Position numbers and translations under genes: made by a program. From Xestospongia muta (lineage: Eukaryota > Porifera > Demospongiae > Haplosclerida > Petrosiidae): 64,000 nucleotides of DNA. Under the pieces are notes generated by a model, which saw only the letters and a list, made by a program, of their open reading frames with translations, ran no database searches and was not told where the DNA came from. Positions 11,601-27,900 of this stretch are shown here, one piece after another. The stretch spans positions 4,679,827 to 4,743,826 of the forward strand of contig OY848928.1 of the NCBI GenBank assembly GCA_963693285.1, in the 5' to 3' direction. Position 1 is the first letter of the stretch; each line of letters begins with the position of its first letter.

Positions 11601-13316
11601 TTCCTTACAAACTTTGACAATGCCTTTTGCAATTTTCGTCAAAGCATGTTTACCTGGAAGATAACAATATTCATAGGCTGCTCAATTAATTATACTAAAA
11701 CCACACCTCCATTATAAATAATACAATTATGTAAGATCCATTCAGTTTCGTGTAAAAACTCTCTTGTCGATAGAAACCCTCCAGCATTAACTTTCTGCAA
11801 AAATGAATGAACACCCAATCAAGTAACCACACCCACAAACCACACCCACTTACCTCTTTTATCATACCCATATGCATAGGATAAAAGATATACTCACGAT
11901 AATGAGCAATAATGTCCTCAGGGATATCCTTTTGAAATATTTCAGTCTACAAAGAGTTAAATTATAACATTATACATGCAATACATTTAATTTACTTACT
12001 CCTGGAAACATCATTCGATTGATAGCTAATAATAAGAGCTCTTTGAGATTGTGAGGACGAGATCTCTTGGGCTTACGAGATATATTCTAATTGGTATACA
12101 TTAAAATTATATGATTATCACATTCACTATTAATTGATAAAAATAGATTAGAGATTAATAGTCCGTTTAGTTCATGTACCATGTAGTCTGACGCAATGTA
12201 TGAACTTACTACTGAGGTTAAGGGTTAAATATTATGTTACAATAGTGCTACCGTATTGTACTACTCATACCTTACATACAGGACACACCCATTCAGCATC
12301 CTCATCCGGAGGAGTCCCTAGTCCACTGCACTGCATATGAAACACACGAGGACAATGGTCACAGCAGAGAACCTCTCCACCTTCATGGCATACCCAACAA
12401 TACGAGTCATTCTTTGAAATCTCCTAAGATAAGGAAATTGATAAGATGCATGTATGAGGGTCAAGCTATCTACAAACCTGTTTTTCAAAAGACTCCGACT
12501 CTCCTTCAAAGTCAACAATTTTTGTCTTTTTTAATCTTAATACTAATTTGGTGTGTAAACCATCTCCAGCACTAAAAATAAAAGTTATATACAGTAATAG
12601 TATTCATAGCACCTAATGAATATCATTAACGCTGTGTGCGTCTACAACAGGTGACTTGTCAACAACTGTTGTGTAAGTAGTTCATGTCCATATAAGGCAA
12701 ATACTTCCAATGACTAAGGAAACAAAACATGCCCCCATTTTGTTATTTACGAATTTACACTTATTGTGCTTATTACAATCACAGGATCTCAAGGAGATTT
12801 CAATAGGGAGGGAGTAGTTAGGTCAGTGGGACAAATAACATCTTTATTACATGCATCAATAGGGCTTGATAAGATAAAAAAATAGCTATTATTGGAGTGT
12901 GATATTTCTTAGTGCTTGCTACTTTGTGATGACAATAGTTTTAATTGTGCTAAAGTTTTTAATGAGAGTGTTAATAGAGAAGATTGTCACACTTACCTCT
13001 CAGGATCATCTAAACCAGTTTCTTTAACTGGTTTAACAGGGCTATCTCCTTGACCACTGTTGTCTTGGGGAGGAGTAACCTTTACAGGTGGAATGGATAT
13101 AGGTATAGCTTCGGTTGTCTTCGGAAGGCCATTAGACACAGTGTTAGATATCGTGGTAACTGGTTGCGTCTGACTGGTTACTAGAACTGGATTAACAGGT
13201 TGGGATGACGTATGTGAAAGAGGAGGAGGGAAAGTGTAGGAATTAGTTGAAAATAAATGCACGGAAGTCATCGATTCTGACGATTGAGTTGTTCCGTATT
13301 GACCTGTTGACTCCAT
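8610..13316 (-). CDS. ZMYND8: ZMYND8-type chromatin reader (PHD-bromo-PWWP-MYND)
   Basis: Thirteen exons on the minus strand: 13316-12997, 12571-12478, 12423-12271, 12086-12000, 11946-11854, 11794-11707, 11653-11598, 11545-11468, 11418-11359, 11277-9973, 9888-9706, 9653-9546, 9488-8610. All have GT/AG borders and phases close to give 1167 residues. A PHD finger is at about 139-189 ([14 protein letters not shown] ... CPVCK). The bromodomain is at about 190-297 and keeps the acetyl-lysine-binding Asn in [10 protein letters not shown] Cys cluster ELCPSCY with FCIPC follows at 298-323. The PWWP is at about 324-365 ([17 protein letters not shown]). A long disordered basic/Ser-rich middle, a charged coiled-coil-like helix (about 760-870) and a MYND finger (about 876-910, [17 protein letters not shown]) complete it, before a Gln/Pro/Ser-rich tail. 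This order is diagnostic of ZMYND8 (PRKCBP1), a nuclear histone-mark reader in animals. A roughly 750-base gap separates its start from the divergent TRAM gene. Confidence 0.95.
9933..9957. repeat. (ATCC)n short tandem repeat in a ZMYND8 intron
   Basis: An imperfect catc/atcc tetranucleotide run lies in the intron between ZMYND8 exons 10 and 11. The exon 10 frame can be read through it to a stop at 9889, but the donor at 9971-9972 joins in phase to exon 11 and is preferred. Confidence 0.6.
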
Positions 13317-16353
<3,037 letters not shown>

Positions 16354-16968
16354 TTTTAATTTTTCACACTGTTGCTTGCTTAGGGTTTATATTGTATAGG
16401 GTTTAAATTTAGTTTTTTTCTAATCTAATCTCATGATATTTGGTAGTATTTCTTGTGATTCTTTATCAGCCCCAGTAATTATTATTGATGAAATTGCCCC
16501 CATAAGGATAATTACTTTCACTATGGTAGATATTAGCTCCACATTACTTTCACTTTCATCATAGACATCCCCCCCACCTTCATACATTTTATATTACATT
16601 CACTTTCAAATAAATTATAAATTTTCTTCCAAATGAACTCTCATTTCCACAATTTATTTATTACATCATCATGACATCACTGCCATTATATACTATTTAC
16701 AAGTTTGATATACAAACTTTAAAACATAAATGTATCATTACTATTTACAGATGTGAGCATGATCAATCAGTTGCTAGGCAACAATTGCCTAGGTGATGAT
16801 GAACAGGTACATGACTAGTGAATATTTTTAAAATGGAAGAGAAACAGAAAGAAAGAAAGACGTTGGACCTGTAATACAAAAAGTATCTGATGAAATGATC
16901 TGTTCTACAAACTGCCAAATAAGAATGATGCCTGTGACTATGTTGTGTTTGAGACCACGCCCTCAAAA
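16354..16968. other. Convergent 3' region between TRAM and CLK
   Basis: No gene seen. A plus-strand AATAAA near 16609 and minus-strand TTTATT near 16655 are candidate polyadenylation signals for TRAM and CLK. They lie within about 50 bases of each other, so the transcripts may overlap tail to tail. Confidence 0.45.
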
Positions 16969-19900
16969 TTACTCGTTATCACTTGAGCTGGAACTAGATG
17001 ATCCTTGGCTCGATAAACTTCTTTTAGACTGTATTAGGTGTGTGGTAGATGAACGAGTTAATGGTGCAAAAAATGGATGTTTGAGAGCATCTGATGCTGT
17101 CATTCTCTTCCGAGGTTCGTAAGTTAACAATTGAGTTATCAAATCAAATAAATGTTCGTGTTCTTGATCACTTGACATCATGTAACGCTAGAGAAAAGTC
17201 ATGTGATTATCATATGATCACTAAGGTTCATTGAGTACATAACAATACTATAACTACAAGCTGATAAAGCACACTTGATACTATTGTACTATATATATTA
17301 CCTTAAGTTTTCTACAATGATCTCTGATGTATCTACCATCTGGACTATCTGGATCCCAGTCTAGTTTTCCGTGCCAAAAGTATTTGGTCTTACGAGAATC
17401 ACGTATGAACCGGTTTGGTAAAGGTCCTAAAATGGTCTCCATCATAGCCAAATGTTCCAAGTTATCGTGAGTTTGAAAGAGGGTGTGGCCACGATATAGT
17501 TCAAACATGATGCAACCGATACTCCACATGTCACAAGGATGACTCCAGCCAAGCTCTAATGGACAATAGGAAGGAAGTGGGTTAATAATAATGTAGAGTT
17601 CAATACAGTGCCAATTAGATATCTTGATTCTGTTTCATAAACTACACCTACCTAATATAACCTCAGGTGCTCTGTAGTGTCTTGTGGACACTACTGTACT
17701 ATGATGTTCATCATCAAATGTAGCTGAACCAAAATCTATTAATCTAACATCAGTTGACTTGACCACTCGAATGTCCTGTTTCTGTACATACAAAATAACC
17801 AATAATATAGTGTTCAGACTGAATAATTAACAGGAACTTACTCTTCTGGCATCATAGTAGATATCGTAGTCTGAATCAACAAAGAGAATGTTTTCTGGTT
17901 TAAGATCTGTGTGAGTGAGTCTGGTGTGATGAAGATCTATGTGGGGAAGAAGAACAAAATCATCACCAGACATAGACGGAACGTCTATTTTCCTAACAGA
18001 AGCTTAATGTTTTTATTGGAAGCCAAGCAGACCTTGTAAACCACATTTGTACTAAATTGTGATATCAAACTTTGTGGTTACCCTTTATGAATATTCATGA
18101 GAAACTAACCAGCACCAGGTGTTCACATGTATTATTAACTTGATTTGGTCTGACACATAACATGTTTACTATTACAGACTACTGATGACACAGTAAAAGG
18201 TGAACTTACATCTGACTGCTTTGATGAGCTGCCATGATATATGTCTGACTTGACTAAGAGGATATGGATGATAATTGTTGTCTTTCTACAAAATTAGAGA
18301 GAGATAAACAGCCTTAATAGTCTGTGTCCAGGTGTATATTGGGTGTGTGAGTGACAAGGGAGAAGAGACTTACCAAGAAATCAAACACACTTAGTCCTAA
18401 CATGTCAAATGTTAAACATATGTGTCCGTAAAAGTCAAACCAATCTCTCATTTGAACACACAATCTAATAGGGTGAAATAAATGCATTAAAAGATTTATT
18501 ACAGGGGTTGATGATAACTTACTCTTGACCATCCTCCACTATGTCTTTGATTTGTTCAAGAACTCTGATTTCAATTTTAGCAGCAGCACGATATTTGGGT
18601 ACATTCTTAATAATTTTGACAGCTACTTCTCGACATGTTAATCTGGAGAGGGAGGAGAAGAGGTTATGACAAGGTCACTAATGGCAAATGCAGCTTGCAA
18701 AGAACAAAAAAGACATAAAACAATTATCAACCAGTTCAAGTAAACAAAGATAACGCTATCAAAACTACTCGGTAATAAGTTCTACAACTAGTATAGTATT
18801 CACACCAGTTTATTGTTACCTAGAGCTATTAAATTACCATAACTGAAGCATACTGCAGTCAAGGACAGTTAGAGATAAAAGAGTACAGCAATTATCTATC
18901 GATGATTATGTTGTTCAAAACTTAACACTGCCAAAGAGAAAGGAAACCACAAACTAGTTAATAAGCTTATTACAGATGGTGACCACAAAGAGGACGAAGC
19001 AATAAAAAGGCAGAGATCATGTTCAAACTCAATTTAAAATACAACACAACCATAATTGTATTGCTAGTTACCTTCAGTTATTTTTGCAGGCTCAATTTAC
19101 AATAACGAAATGAAACATACACAAATATTGAAACTAAAGCAAACTGCAAAAACAAATACACAAAACCACAACACAGAAAGCTACATTATCAACTAAACAA
19201 TGACATCAATAGATTTTAGGATCAACCAGTGAGACATAAATATCAACACTTCTATATTTATTGTTAACAAAAATAGAGTCCACTATTGAAGCACAGTTAC
19301 TGAAACATCTGCTCCACTTATTGCCTTGCTCTAGTAACCAATAAATGTAGTGTGTTACCAGTTAATTAGGTCACATAACCACAAAGCCAATTCAAATCCT
19401 TTTTCACAAACCAATAGTATACAGCCACACTACACAGGCTGCTTATAACCAGTTTACCCAACTGGTTTGACGAGTTTGGTATGGTTGCACACATAACAAT
19501 AACTAAAATCATACTAGAATACACAAAAGAGATTGTCTTACAATAGCAACATATCACACTAGTTATCATAAGTATAAATAGTGCATAATGATATGGCACA
19601 TCCTTAGCTGGTTGCTACTATATCCCACATGCTTAGTTGCTTGCTATATTGACTAGAGTGCTCAAAAATTCAAAATTGGAAGCTTAACAGTCTTTTCAAT
19701 GGTATCAAAAGATGCACAGTTTAGAGAACTGTTTGGAAGGTATTCGTCATTAAAGTCATTCTCGTGTGAAATGTTGATCTAGCTATAACTATGTCTGTCA
19801 TGTGAGTTTAAAATTCATAGTTCACACCACATGCTATATATACTCCTTTGTAAAAATAACCTTGGAATTTGAGATGTCCTTTGAAAAAAAGCAATATTCA

Positions 19901-22900
19901 ACTGATTTTCAAAATAATGCAATACTTAGTGTACATTGTTCACCACAAATCAATAACTTATTCGAGTGTAATGCTGTTTACTGGTACAATATCAGTTTAG
20001 GATAACAGTAGATACACTGTGTGGCAGACACTGTTGACACTCAGTCTATCAAATAACATCTGAAGTATTGGATTTAATAGAGAGTACTATTTATCACAGT
20101 AATTGTCATGTACTAACTAAGAAAGCAAATTTAGATGAACTAGGAAAACAAATTTAGCTTGTATAGTAATTAAGAAGTAACTATTACATTTACACCTGGA
20201 ACAAAGGAAACAGAAAAGACGTATAGACTCATTTCAAAGGATGACACTCAGTATAATAAGATAACAGTTACATGCGTCACTTAAAAATAAAAGCAACAAC
20301 AACAGCAGTTAATATAGACTTTATTGTTATCTTGACTAGATCTTAATACTGTAAACATTACTCTAGATAATAGTATGATAACTAAGTCTAGTAACTAGCT
20401 GCTTGCCTCAGACTAACTTGAAACCAGTGAATGACAGTGTCATAGGATGTATACTCATTGGGATAACATTGAAAGGCAATAGCAGTGCATGGCTAATATA
20501 TACAAAGAGAAACCAATACTGGATAAAATCTCAACAAAGCTATCTTTCTCAATTCTCACCACTGCTCAAAGATAGTGAAGTTATTTGATATAATTTATAA
20601 TATCTAACTTAATACTGCTAACACCTTAAGCATCAATAAAAAAAATTTAGCACTGCTATACAAGTATAGGCACAACAGGGTTGAATGTAAAGGTGCTACT
20701 AAGTACTAACAATAGAAACAAAGGATCCCTCCTGTCAACCAGTAAGCCATAACAGTATCATTTGTTCTACATTGATACTAATAAGTTGGCAGGAGATACT
20801 GACAACAAACTAAGTACAACATAGTCTAAACAGTCGTATAGGTCCAATCACTACACCCTAACATGTACATGCACCCACTAGTGAGATTTCACAATGACAC
20901 TGTGGTTTTACTAACAAATTACTACAGCAGCCACTAAAGAAGATAAACACAGACACTCTGTGCCAGTGCTCTTTTCCTTTAAAAAACTACAGAAAGGATT
21001 TTGTTCACACACAAGACTGCAAAGGCTATTTATGTCTGCTAGTTCCTGTGGGCTGTGTATTGCCGCAATCAATTTTCCATTAGAGACAAGAGAGCTAACA
21101 TACACTTTACACTGTATAGATGCTAGCTCCTGGTACTGGGTAGCGTTCCTTTACCTTATACGGCCAACGACACAGAAAATATGCATATCATAGTGTTAGT
21201 AGTTAAATGAGACATGTTTGTCGACAACGAACAAGCACAAAACAACAAAAATGTCTCCTTTTAAACTGACTTAATTCAGTAGATCATTATCAGTGATGGT
21301 CATAAGTGTATTAACTAAATTGACCTCTTGAGACTGTTTATATAATGTCCACACATGGAATAGTAAAACAAGTTCAGAGATATTGGGACAGACACTATTA
21401 AGTGAATACAAGTAGTACAATTAGGGATAGCTATGCTCTATAGCTTCAATACTAACCAGAGTGACCTAGGCTATATTGTTTCTAGTAAGCTCCTAGACTA
21501 ATTTTACCACTGTCACAACAGCTTCACAACTCGTAACCCATAATAATTCTAACAGGGTTAGCCTTTAATATAAACCCCAGCTTATATTAATTATAAGTTT
21601 ACATACATTTGGTACCAGAGGTTACCAAACATAGCTATAAACACACAAAGCAAGTTGTTAGTTCAATCAATACATACAGAACTTACTATACCAAATATAC
21701 AACTATGAAAAAGAGTAATTGAAGCACTAGACAACACTAAGGAAATGAGGACACTTTCGTTACTATTAGGAAATTGGCACCACACATTACATAATACCTC
21801 TATGAACTCAATGTGTACAGAAAACTCTGTAGTCTGCTTGTAAACAAGGGTATTTGAAAGAGAACATTTGACTGAAACCATTCATAGGTTTTATTAATAT
21901 ATGACCCTCAATACTTGTGGTAATATAGTGTGGTTTATACTTTGTACTGTGAGAAATTGTTTTTGGAATAATCATAGCTATTAATTACTCATTAGTAGTA
22001 AAAAACACAGCATTAAATTCTCCCTCACCTGTCATTACAGCAGACAACTTTCCCGAAAGTACCTTCACCAAGTGTTCTTAGAACTTCATCTGGAGACAAA
22101 GAGAAATGTAAGCATATAACTCTTTAACAAAAACATCCCTATCTCCTCCTTGAGGGAGGTACTAACACAACAATTGATTCCATCATGACAACCACATATT
22201 ACAGTAAACCAACACCTGGGTCAGCCCAGCTGGGATGTTAATATGATGAGGAAAACCACTACCACAGAAACTAAGTTTCAACCATATGACTGCACTCCTT
22301 GTTATGAAATAGAAACTAGGTATTGGTAACATGTTCCACACATTGTGATCAATGGAAAAATGAGTAAACTAGTATAACCACTGACCCAGGTTAGACTCAC
22401 AAAGTACAACAACTAATTTAGGACGATACAAATAGCATGATAACTAAAACCTACATCTTGAGTCCAAGTAGTCCCCTTTACGATATATGAGATGGCCATC
22501 ATCATCATCTTGGACCTTTGGTGGAGGAATTCTCTCTTCTTCTCTTTCTCTTATTGTCACTTCTTTCTCTTTAGTAGCCTGCACTGTTTTTCGGCCCATC
22601 ATTGTTCTAAGAGTTTTGTGTTTCTTCCTGGTAGTTGTGGATGATGTACCGCTAGTGGTGATGACCTCTTTGCTACCCTGTACAGCAAGAGAAGTTGAAG
22701 AATGAGACGTGCTACTGACAGTATCGCCAGTTTTACGGACACACATTGCAGCCAACATTGGTACTAATGGTGAAGACTCTACTCGAGCCGTCTTGCTAGA
22801 TTTTAAATAAAACAGACACCGTTCTTCGACTAAAAAATATCAGACTACGCGATCGCTCTCACAGGCTAAATGAACAGTTCCTTAGTAATATCTTGTCTCT

Positions 22901-23727
22901 TTTGACTGACATCTATTGCTCAAGACTGACAAAGACCCATCTATTGCAGGAGATCTGCAAGTTGCTGGCGTATGCAAGCTATAAAGACTGTTTATATATA
23001 CGCCATTACAGTTTTGTTGAGGAAATTAGTTCAAATTACGTGTTTACCACGAGGTTTATAAAACGCGGAGCTGAACGGATTTTTGCGGAATTCGCTTATA
23101 ATTATCGCTAGTCTGAATTGTCTTTTCACTTTAAGAGATGCTTTAGTGACAATGCTTTGAAACATATACAGCAAGTTTAACTGTCAGGCAGCTAAGACCA
23201 ATGTTGTTCATATTTTAAATATTGTAATGACACCAGGTAGTACTAACACTTAATGTTGGTACTATCAAAGTGTTAGATTAACTCATTACAAATCTACATA
23301 ACATATTAGTGCTAACGATAGTTCTATTAACAATATACCTGTTTCATAAACTTACTTTATTTGAATCAGTACATCTTGTATCGCTTTTTAAAGCTTTTGT
23401 TCTGTTTATTTCTCCATCAGGTAACTGCGGTTGTTGTTGTCTTTTGCGTTGAGAAGCATTACTACAGGCACTGTAACGCTGGCTCTCTGACATTGAGCCA
23501 GAATGACGACAATACAACTCTGATGACAGAGAATAATGATAAAGATTAACATCATTGATGGGAAATTTTCCATTCACATGTCTTATGGAACGATCTTGTT
23601 TGAGACAAGATACCGAAACAGAATGATAGTCACGAGAATAACCATTGCAATCTCGTCGGGAACGTTTTGGATAACGACCAAAGCCAAAAGTACTATCATC
23701 TTCTCTTCTTCTTTTATAAGTGGCCAT
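16969..23727 (-). CDS. CLK: CLK/LAMMER dual-specificity kinase
   Basis: Ten exons on the minus strand: 23727-23356, 22791-22455, 22089-22029, 18642-18523, 18464-18374, 18285-18210, 17936-17842, 17781-17652, 17555-17302, 17187-16969. Phases close to give 584 residues. The N-terminal ~230 residues are basic and Ser/Arg-rich ([17 protein letters not shown]), as in SR-protein kinases that act in the nucleus. The kinase domain opens with [17 protein letters not shown] and the glycine loop GEGTFGKV. Lys is in VAVKII, the catalytic loop is HTDLKPEN, then [14 protein letters not shown] and [10 protein letters not shown]. The family signature [12 protein letters not shown] is present. CLKs phosphorylate SR splicing factors. 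Intron 3 (22090-22454) is short and intron 4 (18643-22028) is very long for this locus. Exon 1 is assigned by phase and composition; an alternative upstream exon is not excluded. Confidence 0.94.
18643..22028. other. 3.4-kb intron of the CLK gene
   Basis: Splice borders are clear at both ends (donor GTGAGG after 22029, acceptor CTCCAG before 18642). The content is AT-rich with only short, unconvincing open frames on either strand. No RNA gene, transposase or strong tandem repeat was recognised. Confidence 0.6.
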
Positions 23728-24289
23728 AATAAGTTAATTGTGTATAATTATATATAATAACGGATTTGGCAAGTGGGTAAGACTAGTGAAGTAGTTATGA
23801 TAATATATCAATCTGTGTCTTGAAAATTTAATAAAAATTGTATCTATAAAAGAGAGAAGAGTCGTTTAACATAACAAGGCTTGTTGACACCCTCACTGAT
23901 TGATGTTCAATACTGTACATAGCATGCTATGTCATTGAGACCCATTATGAACAAACAAAAGTTTTGTAAACACATCAGAAGACGAAAATGAACACTCCCT
24001 GGTTGTCCCCACCCATCCCCTCCCACTCACTTTTGAAAATAAATCAACTCTAGTACGGGTACGGAGCACTATAGGATCACTATCAACTAGTGATTAGAAT
24101 GGAAGAGATCTCTAGAAGGAAGGAAGGTCACTGAATTGGAACGTGGAAAGAAAAAGAAGTCGAAATGTCTTCTTAACACAGGCTTCCTCATTCAATAAAC
24201 CGCCATTTTTCTTTCGACAATGAGATCACGTGACGGTCATTAATAGGCGTGGTTTAACTACAGCCACACCTGTCCAGTTGTTAGGCAGC
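23728..24289. promoter_or_regulatory. Divergent promoter interval CLK/MRPL53
   Basis: A 562-base gap between the start codons of CLK (minus) and MRPL53 (plus). It includes a C-rich stretch (ccccacccatcccctccc, about 24008-24026) that stands out from the AT-rich background and could be a GC-box-like element. No gene is seen. Confidence 0.4.
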
Positions 24290-24688
24290 ATGGCTGCCAT
24301 AAGGGGATTATCATTAGCTAAAATAAACAAGATCATTGTTGAGTTTTCATGTTTTGACGAAGGGGTAACATCAGCAAGGTCGGATAACAATGTTTTATGA
24401 TGTAAATATATTTACATAACTTCCAGGGAGTTTCTACGAAGAATTTCATCCTCCTGTATAAGAGAGACAAACCCTAAATGCGAGGTTTCATCAGTAATCA
24501 AAGGAGATTATAGCCCTCCTTACATTGGCATCACATTTAGTAAGAATCTTAAGTAAAATTATATAATGTTATGATTGGTGTTCTCTCAATATTGACCAGA
24601 TGATGGTAGCCATATGCAATTTGATCCACAAAACCACGATGTACTTAATATGATTGCCATGATCAACAAAAAGACAAGAAATATGTGA
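24290..24688 (+). CDS. MRPL53: Mitochondrial ribosomal protein mL53
   Basis: Three small exons: 24290-24378, 24427-24539, 24600-24688, with introns of 48 and 60 bases. They encode 96 residues. The product starts MAAIRGLSLAKINKIIVEF and has SAREFLRRISSS, then NPKCEVSSVIKGDY and a C-terminal amphipathic segment (LNMIAMINKKT). This follows the mammalian mL53 order (QVRVQFCPF, STRTFLQTVSSE, NLNCSV). mL53 is a small, rapidly diverging protein of the mitochondrial large ribosomal subunit, so similarity is modest. Closing of all phases and the matching segment order support the call. The frame is too fragmented to be seen as one reading frame. The donor at 24379 was chosen over the earlier GTAAC at 24365 because only it restores the conserved frame. 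Confidence 0.82.
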
Positions 24689-24939
24689 GACAACCTCTTA
24701 AAAACAATAGTCATATGTTTGATACCATATCCCACTTAAACAATCATATCAACTTAAAACCCCATTCACTATGTGAATGTACATTGCAATAGAACCCATT
24801 AGATTTCACGTTATAGTGTTTTACTTTATTATGCTAAAGAAAAATTTTATCTTCTATTGAAGATATTCCCATAAACTACAACCCAATGTGATGTAATGTT
24901 ATATGACATTGTTGTACCAGTACAATACAAGATCTGTTC
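24689..24939. other. Convergent gap MRPL53/EFHC1
   Basis: About 250 AT-rich bases between two stop codons on opposite strands. No gene is seen. Confidence 0.5.
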
Positions 24940-27900
24940 TCAACATTGTTCTTTCTTTTGTGCATGTTGCTTCTCTAAAGATTCAATCACCTCACTTGGA
25001 AACTCGTCTGCATGTGCTTTCATATATTTCAATACATACTCGTCTGCATCTGTAATTATAAAGCTATGCTTGAACACTTCAATAATTGAGCCAATTGCAA
25101 AATCTTGTGGTTGATAGAAGTCAGAATTGTCTGTAGAACTGCCTGGCTTAGCAACTCGTGTTCGTTCCAAGAACTGACCTCCACGTAATCCAGAATTGCT
25201 AAAGAAAAATAATGAATAGTTTAGGTTTTAATTAAAAGGGCATCCTCTTTTTAAATTAAAGCAAAGTAAGTCAACAAGGTAATACCCTTAGTCTCAGTTT
25301 AGAAGGCTCTGTTGCATAATACCATTTCATCTGAAACTATTACAATGTCATACATAATATCCAATAACATTGTGCAAGTAACCTAATTCCCCTAACAACA
25401 CTAATCTCTCGTATTTACAAATGTTTACTCAAAGCTTTACACAATAGCTTCATATGATAGAACCATTTTCATACATGCACAAGGCAATCAATTACTCCTT
25501 TACAGAATAGAATAGCTGTTAAACTAACAACATTACTCCTTGTATGTCTATTGTGATTACATTAGTATAACTTTATAGAAGGAGCATCATCTTGGCAACT
25601 AGACTATTTGTTTATTGCTAACAAAAGTGATCAATACTCGTTTGTATGTACACAGCCCATTAATCTTATTATGGCGCAGATCATAACAAAGACTGCCTAG
25701 ATGTCCAATAATAGTGCAGCCATGACTAACTGATAGACACAGCACTCTACACTTCAGAGCCTCCAGTGGGCGACCTTATATAATTATATTTTAAAACTAT
25801 ATTCCTTAGTAGCTGGTCACATGTCACGTTTTTTGTATAGTGATTAAATATACAAAGCATAGCTAAGTCGGCACTGTACACTAATTGTGCATCGATCACA
25901 CCACTTTATATATCCCAGTAGATTTTACTTAAACTCGTGTCATCTTTTAATCTTTTCTCAGTATGATTCCATACAAGTACATGTAATCAAGTGTGTTCAC
26001 TATATATACATATGTATTTTCAAGTACATGTGTACTCCAATTACCAATAAGCCTTAAGTGGGTGAAGCTGTACATAACGATGTTATATATTCTAGGGATA
26101 CCTCATTGTTGACTTACATTGGTAACCTTACACATGTAAGGTTTTGTACCAGATGTGACTTAAGTGTATTGGTTTGGTGTATCTAATTACGCCCTGTATT
26201 ATGTGACATATCTTTGGCTTCAAAACTATACAAGTTTCATCCTGTGTGGTACTGTTCTCACACTTACCGCTGTGGTGGTTCGTAGATGCTCATTGTATCA
26301 TCTGACAACCAAAATGAAATAATAAATTTTCTATTCTGGTCCACAGGAAATGTAGAATCCTAAATTTGTAAACAGTAGATACAAGTGACCTTACTGAACA
26401 TGACTTTTACAATGCACTACACTGTATTTTACAATGTACCTATTATGCTATATTGATGATGTTGTAATAGTTTGATACACAATATGTCTGCTTACCATAA
26501 TAGCTGAAAACCTTAATATCCTGCCATCATTTTCTAACATTTTAATGAAATCTTTTTTGGGAGGTTGTGGAATGAGAGAGAGACAGGACTGTTTGCTGTC
26601 CTCTAATGAACCAAACCCATTGTAGGGTGGAAGAGGCTAAAGAATAAAGAAAAATATTCCTGTTCATTGTGCAGGCATAGGTTATGTCTGAAACATATTA
26701 GTGATAATGATAGCTATCCTCAGTCACTGTGTTAAGTACTGATGTTTACTAGTCTAGAGTTTACTAATGATAGCTAGTCTAGGTCACTGTGGTAAGCAAT
26801 GATGTTTACTAGTCTAGAGTTTACTAATGGTAGCTACCCTAGATCACTGTGTTAAGTACTGATGTTTACTAGTCTAGAGCTTACTAATGATAGCTATTAT
26901 AGGTCACTATGTTAAGTACTGACATTCAACTTATTCTAAGTCATTGGTAACAGTACTTTCCTGTGGTAAATACTAAAATACATATAGATAATCCTGACAT
27001 CCACTAACACGGATTCAGTTAATGTCATTATTACACAACACAAAACACTAATGTTTACCAACTAACAAGTCACTAGGGATATGAGTGTGCATACATTGGT
27101 ACTAATCAGTTTATTCTATCATACAACACGTCCAGCCCTTGTACTAAATACACACTGTTACTAGAATACTTTGTTTTTCTGTTCCCTCGTGTAATAAATC
27201 TAAAATGAATCGTTTTCTTATCTATGATGTAATATTGATTTGTCTACATTGACACCAAAGAGGATCTCCCCACGTCAACAATTCTCATTCCCTATACTGA
27301 ACTGTCAGTCAAAGCAAGCTATTCACTTTGTCTAACATTGTCAACCACTCCCAGACACTGTAGCCACGACACTCCATTATCAGTTGCTGAGCTTGGCATC
27401 CAAATGACACTTTCATGTGATAAGCGATACCCACGAAACTTGTGGGCAGTGGGAACAGGTAACCAATGGAATTATTAAAATTTGTAGGTGTACATAATTA
27501 AATGACTCACTTGTTCTGTGTACATGTATGAACATTGTAGAGGAACATGAATGAGACTTATATGCAATCATAAAGTACATGTACATGCCAAGTACAAGTA
27601 CTTGTACGAGTACATTTGTATCATAATTATGTCCTTACTGGTTCAATAAGTTGAGGTTTTGGTTTTGTAACAGAAATAACTTGAGGTTGCTCAATATTTA
27701 AACATTGTTCATAATATTGACGAGTAAACTTGTCACAATCATAACTAGAGAGAGAGAGGGATGTGAATAACAACTCATAGTACAGTACCTATAACTAACA
27801 TGAGGAATTTCCTGCCGTTAATGTTAATGGTTTTTCCTATACCCAGACAAGATGGATTCAACCATTCACTAACTTCATCTTCCGATACTTCCAGGACAGA

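Noticed and set aside
19366..21881. Several 60-80-codon frames in the long CLK intron
   Set aside because: Random-length frames on both strands, without motifs or splice-compatible neighbours.
26701..26923. CRISPR-like array
   Set aside because: The units are contiguous 60-base repeats without unique spacers, in an intron of a eukaryotic gene.
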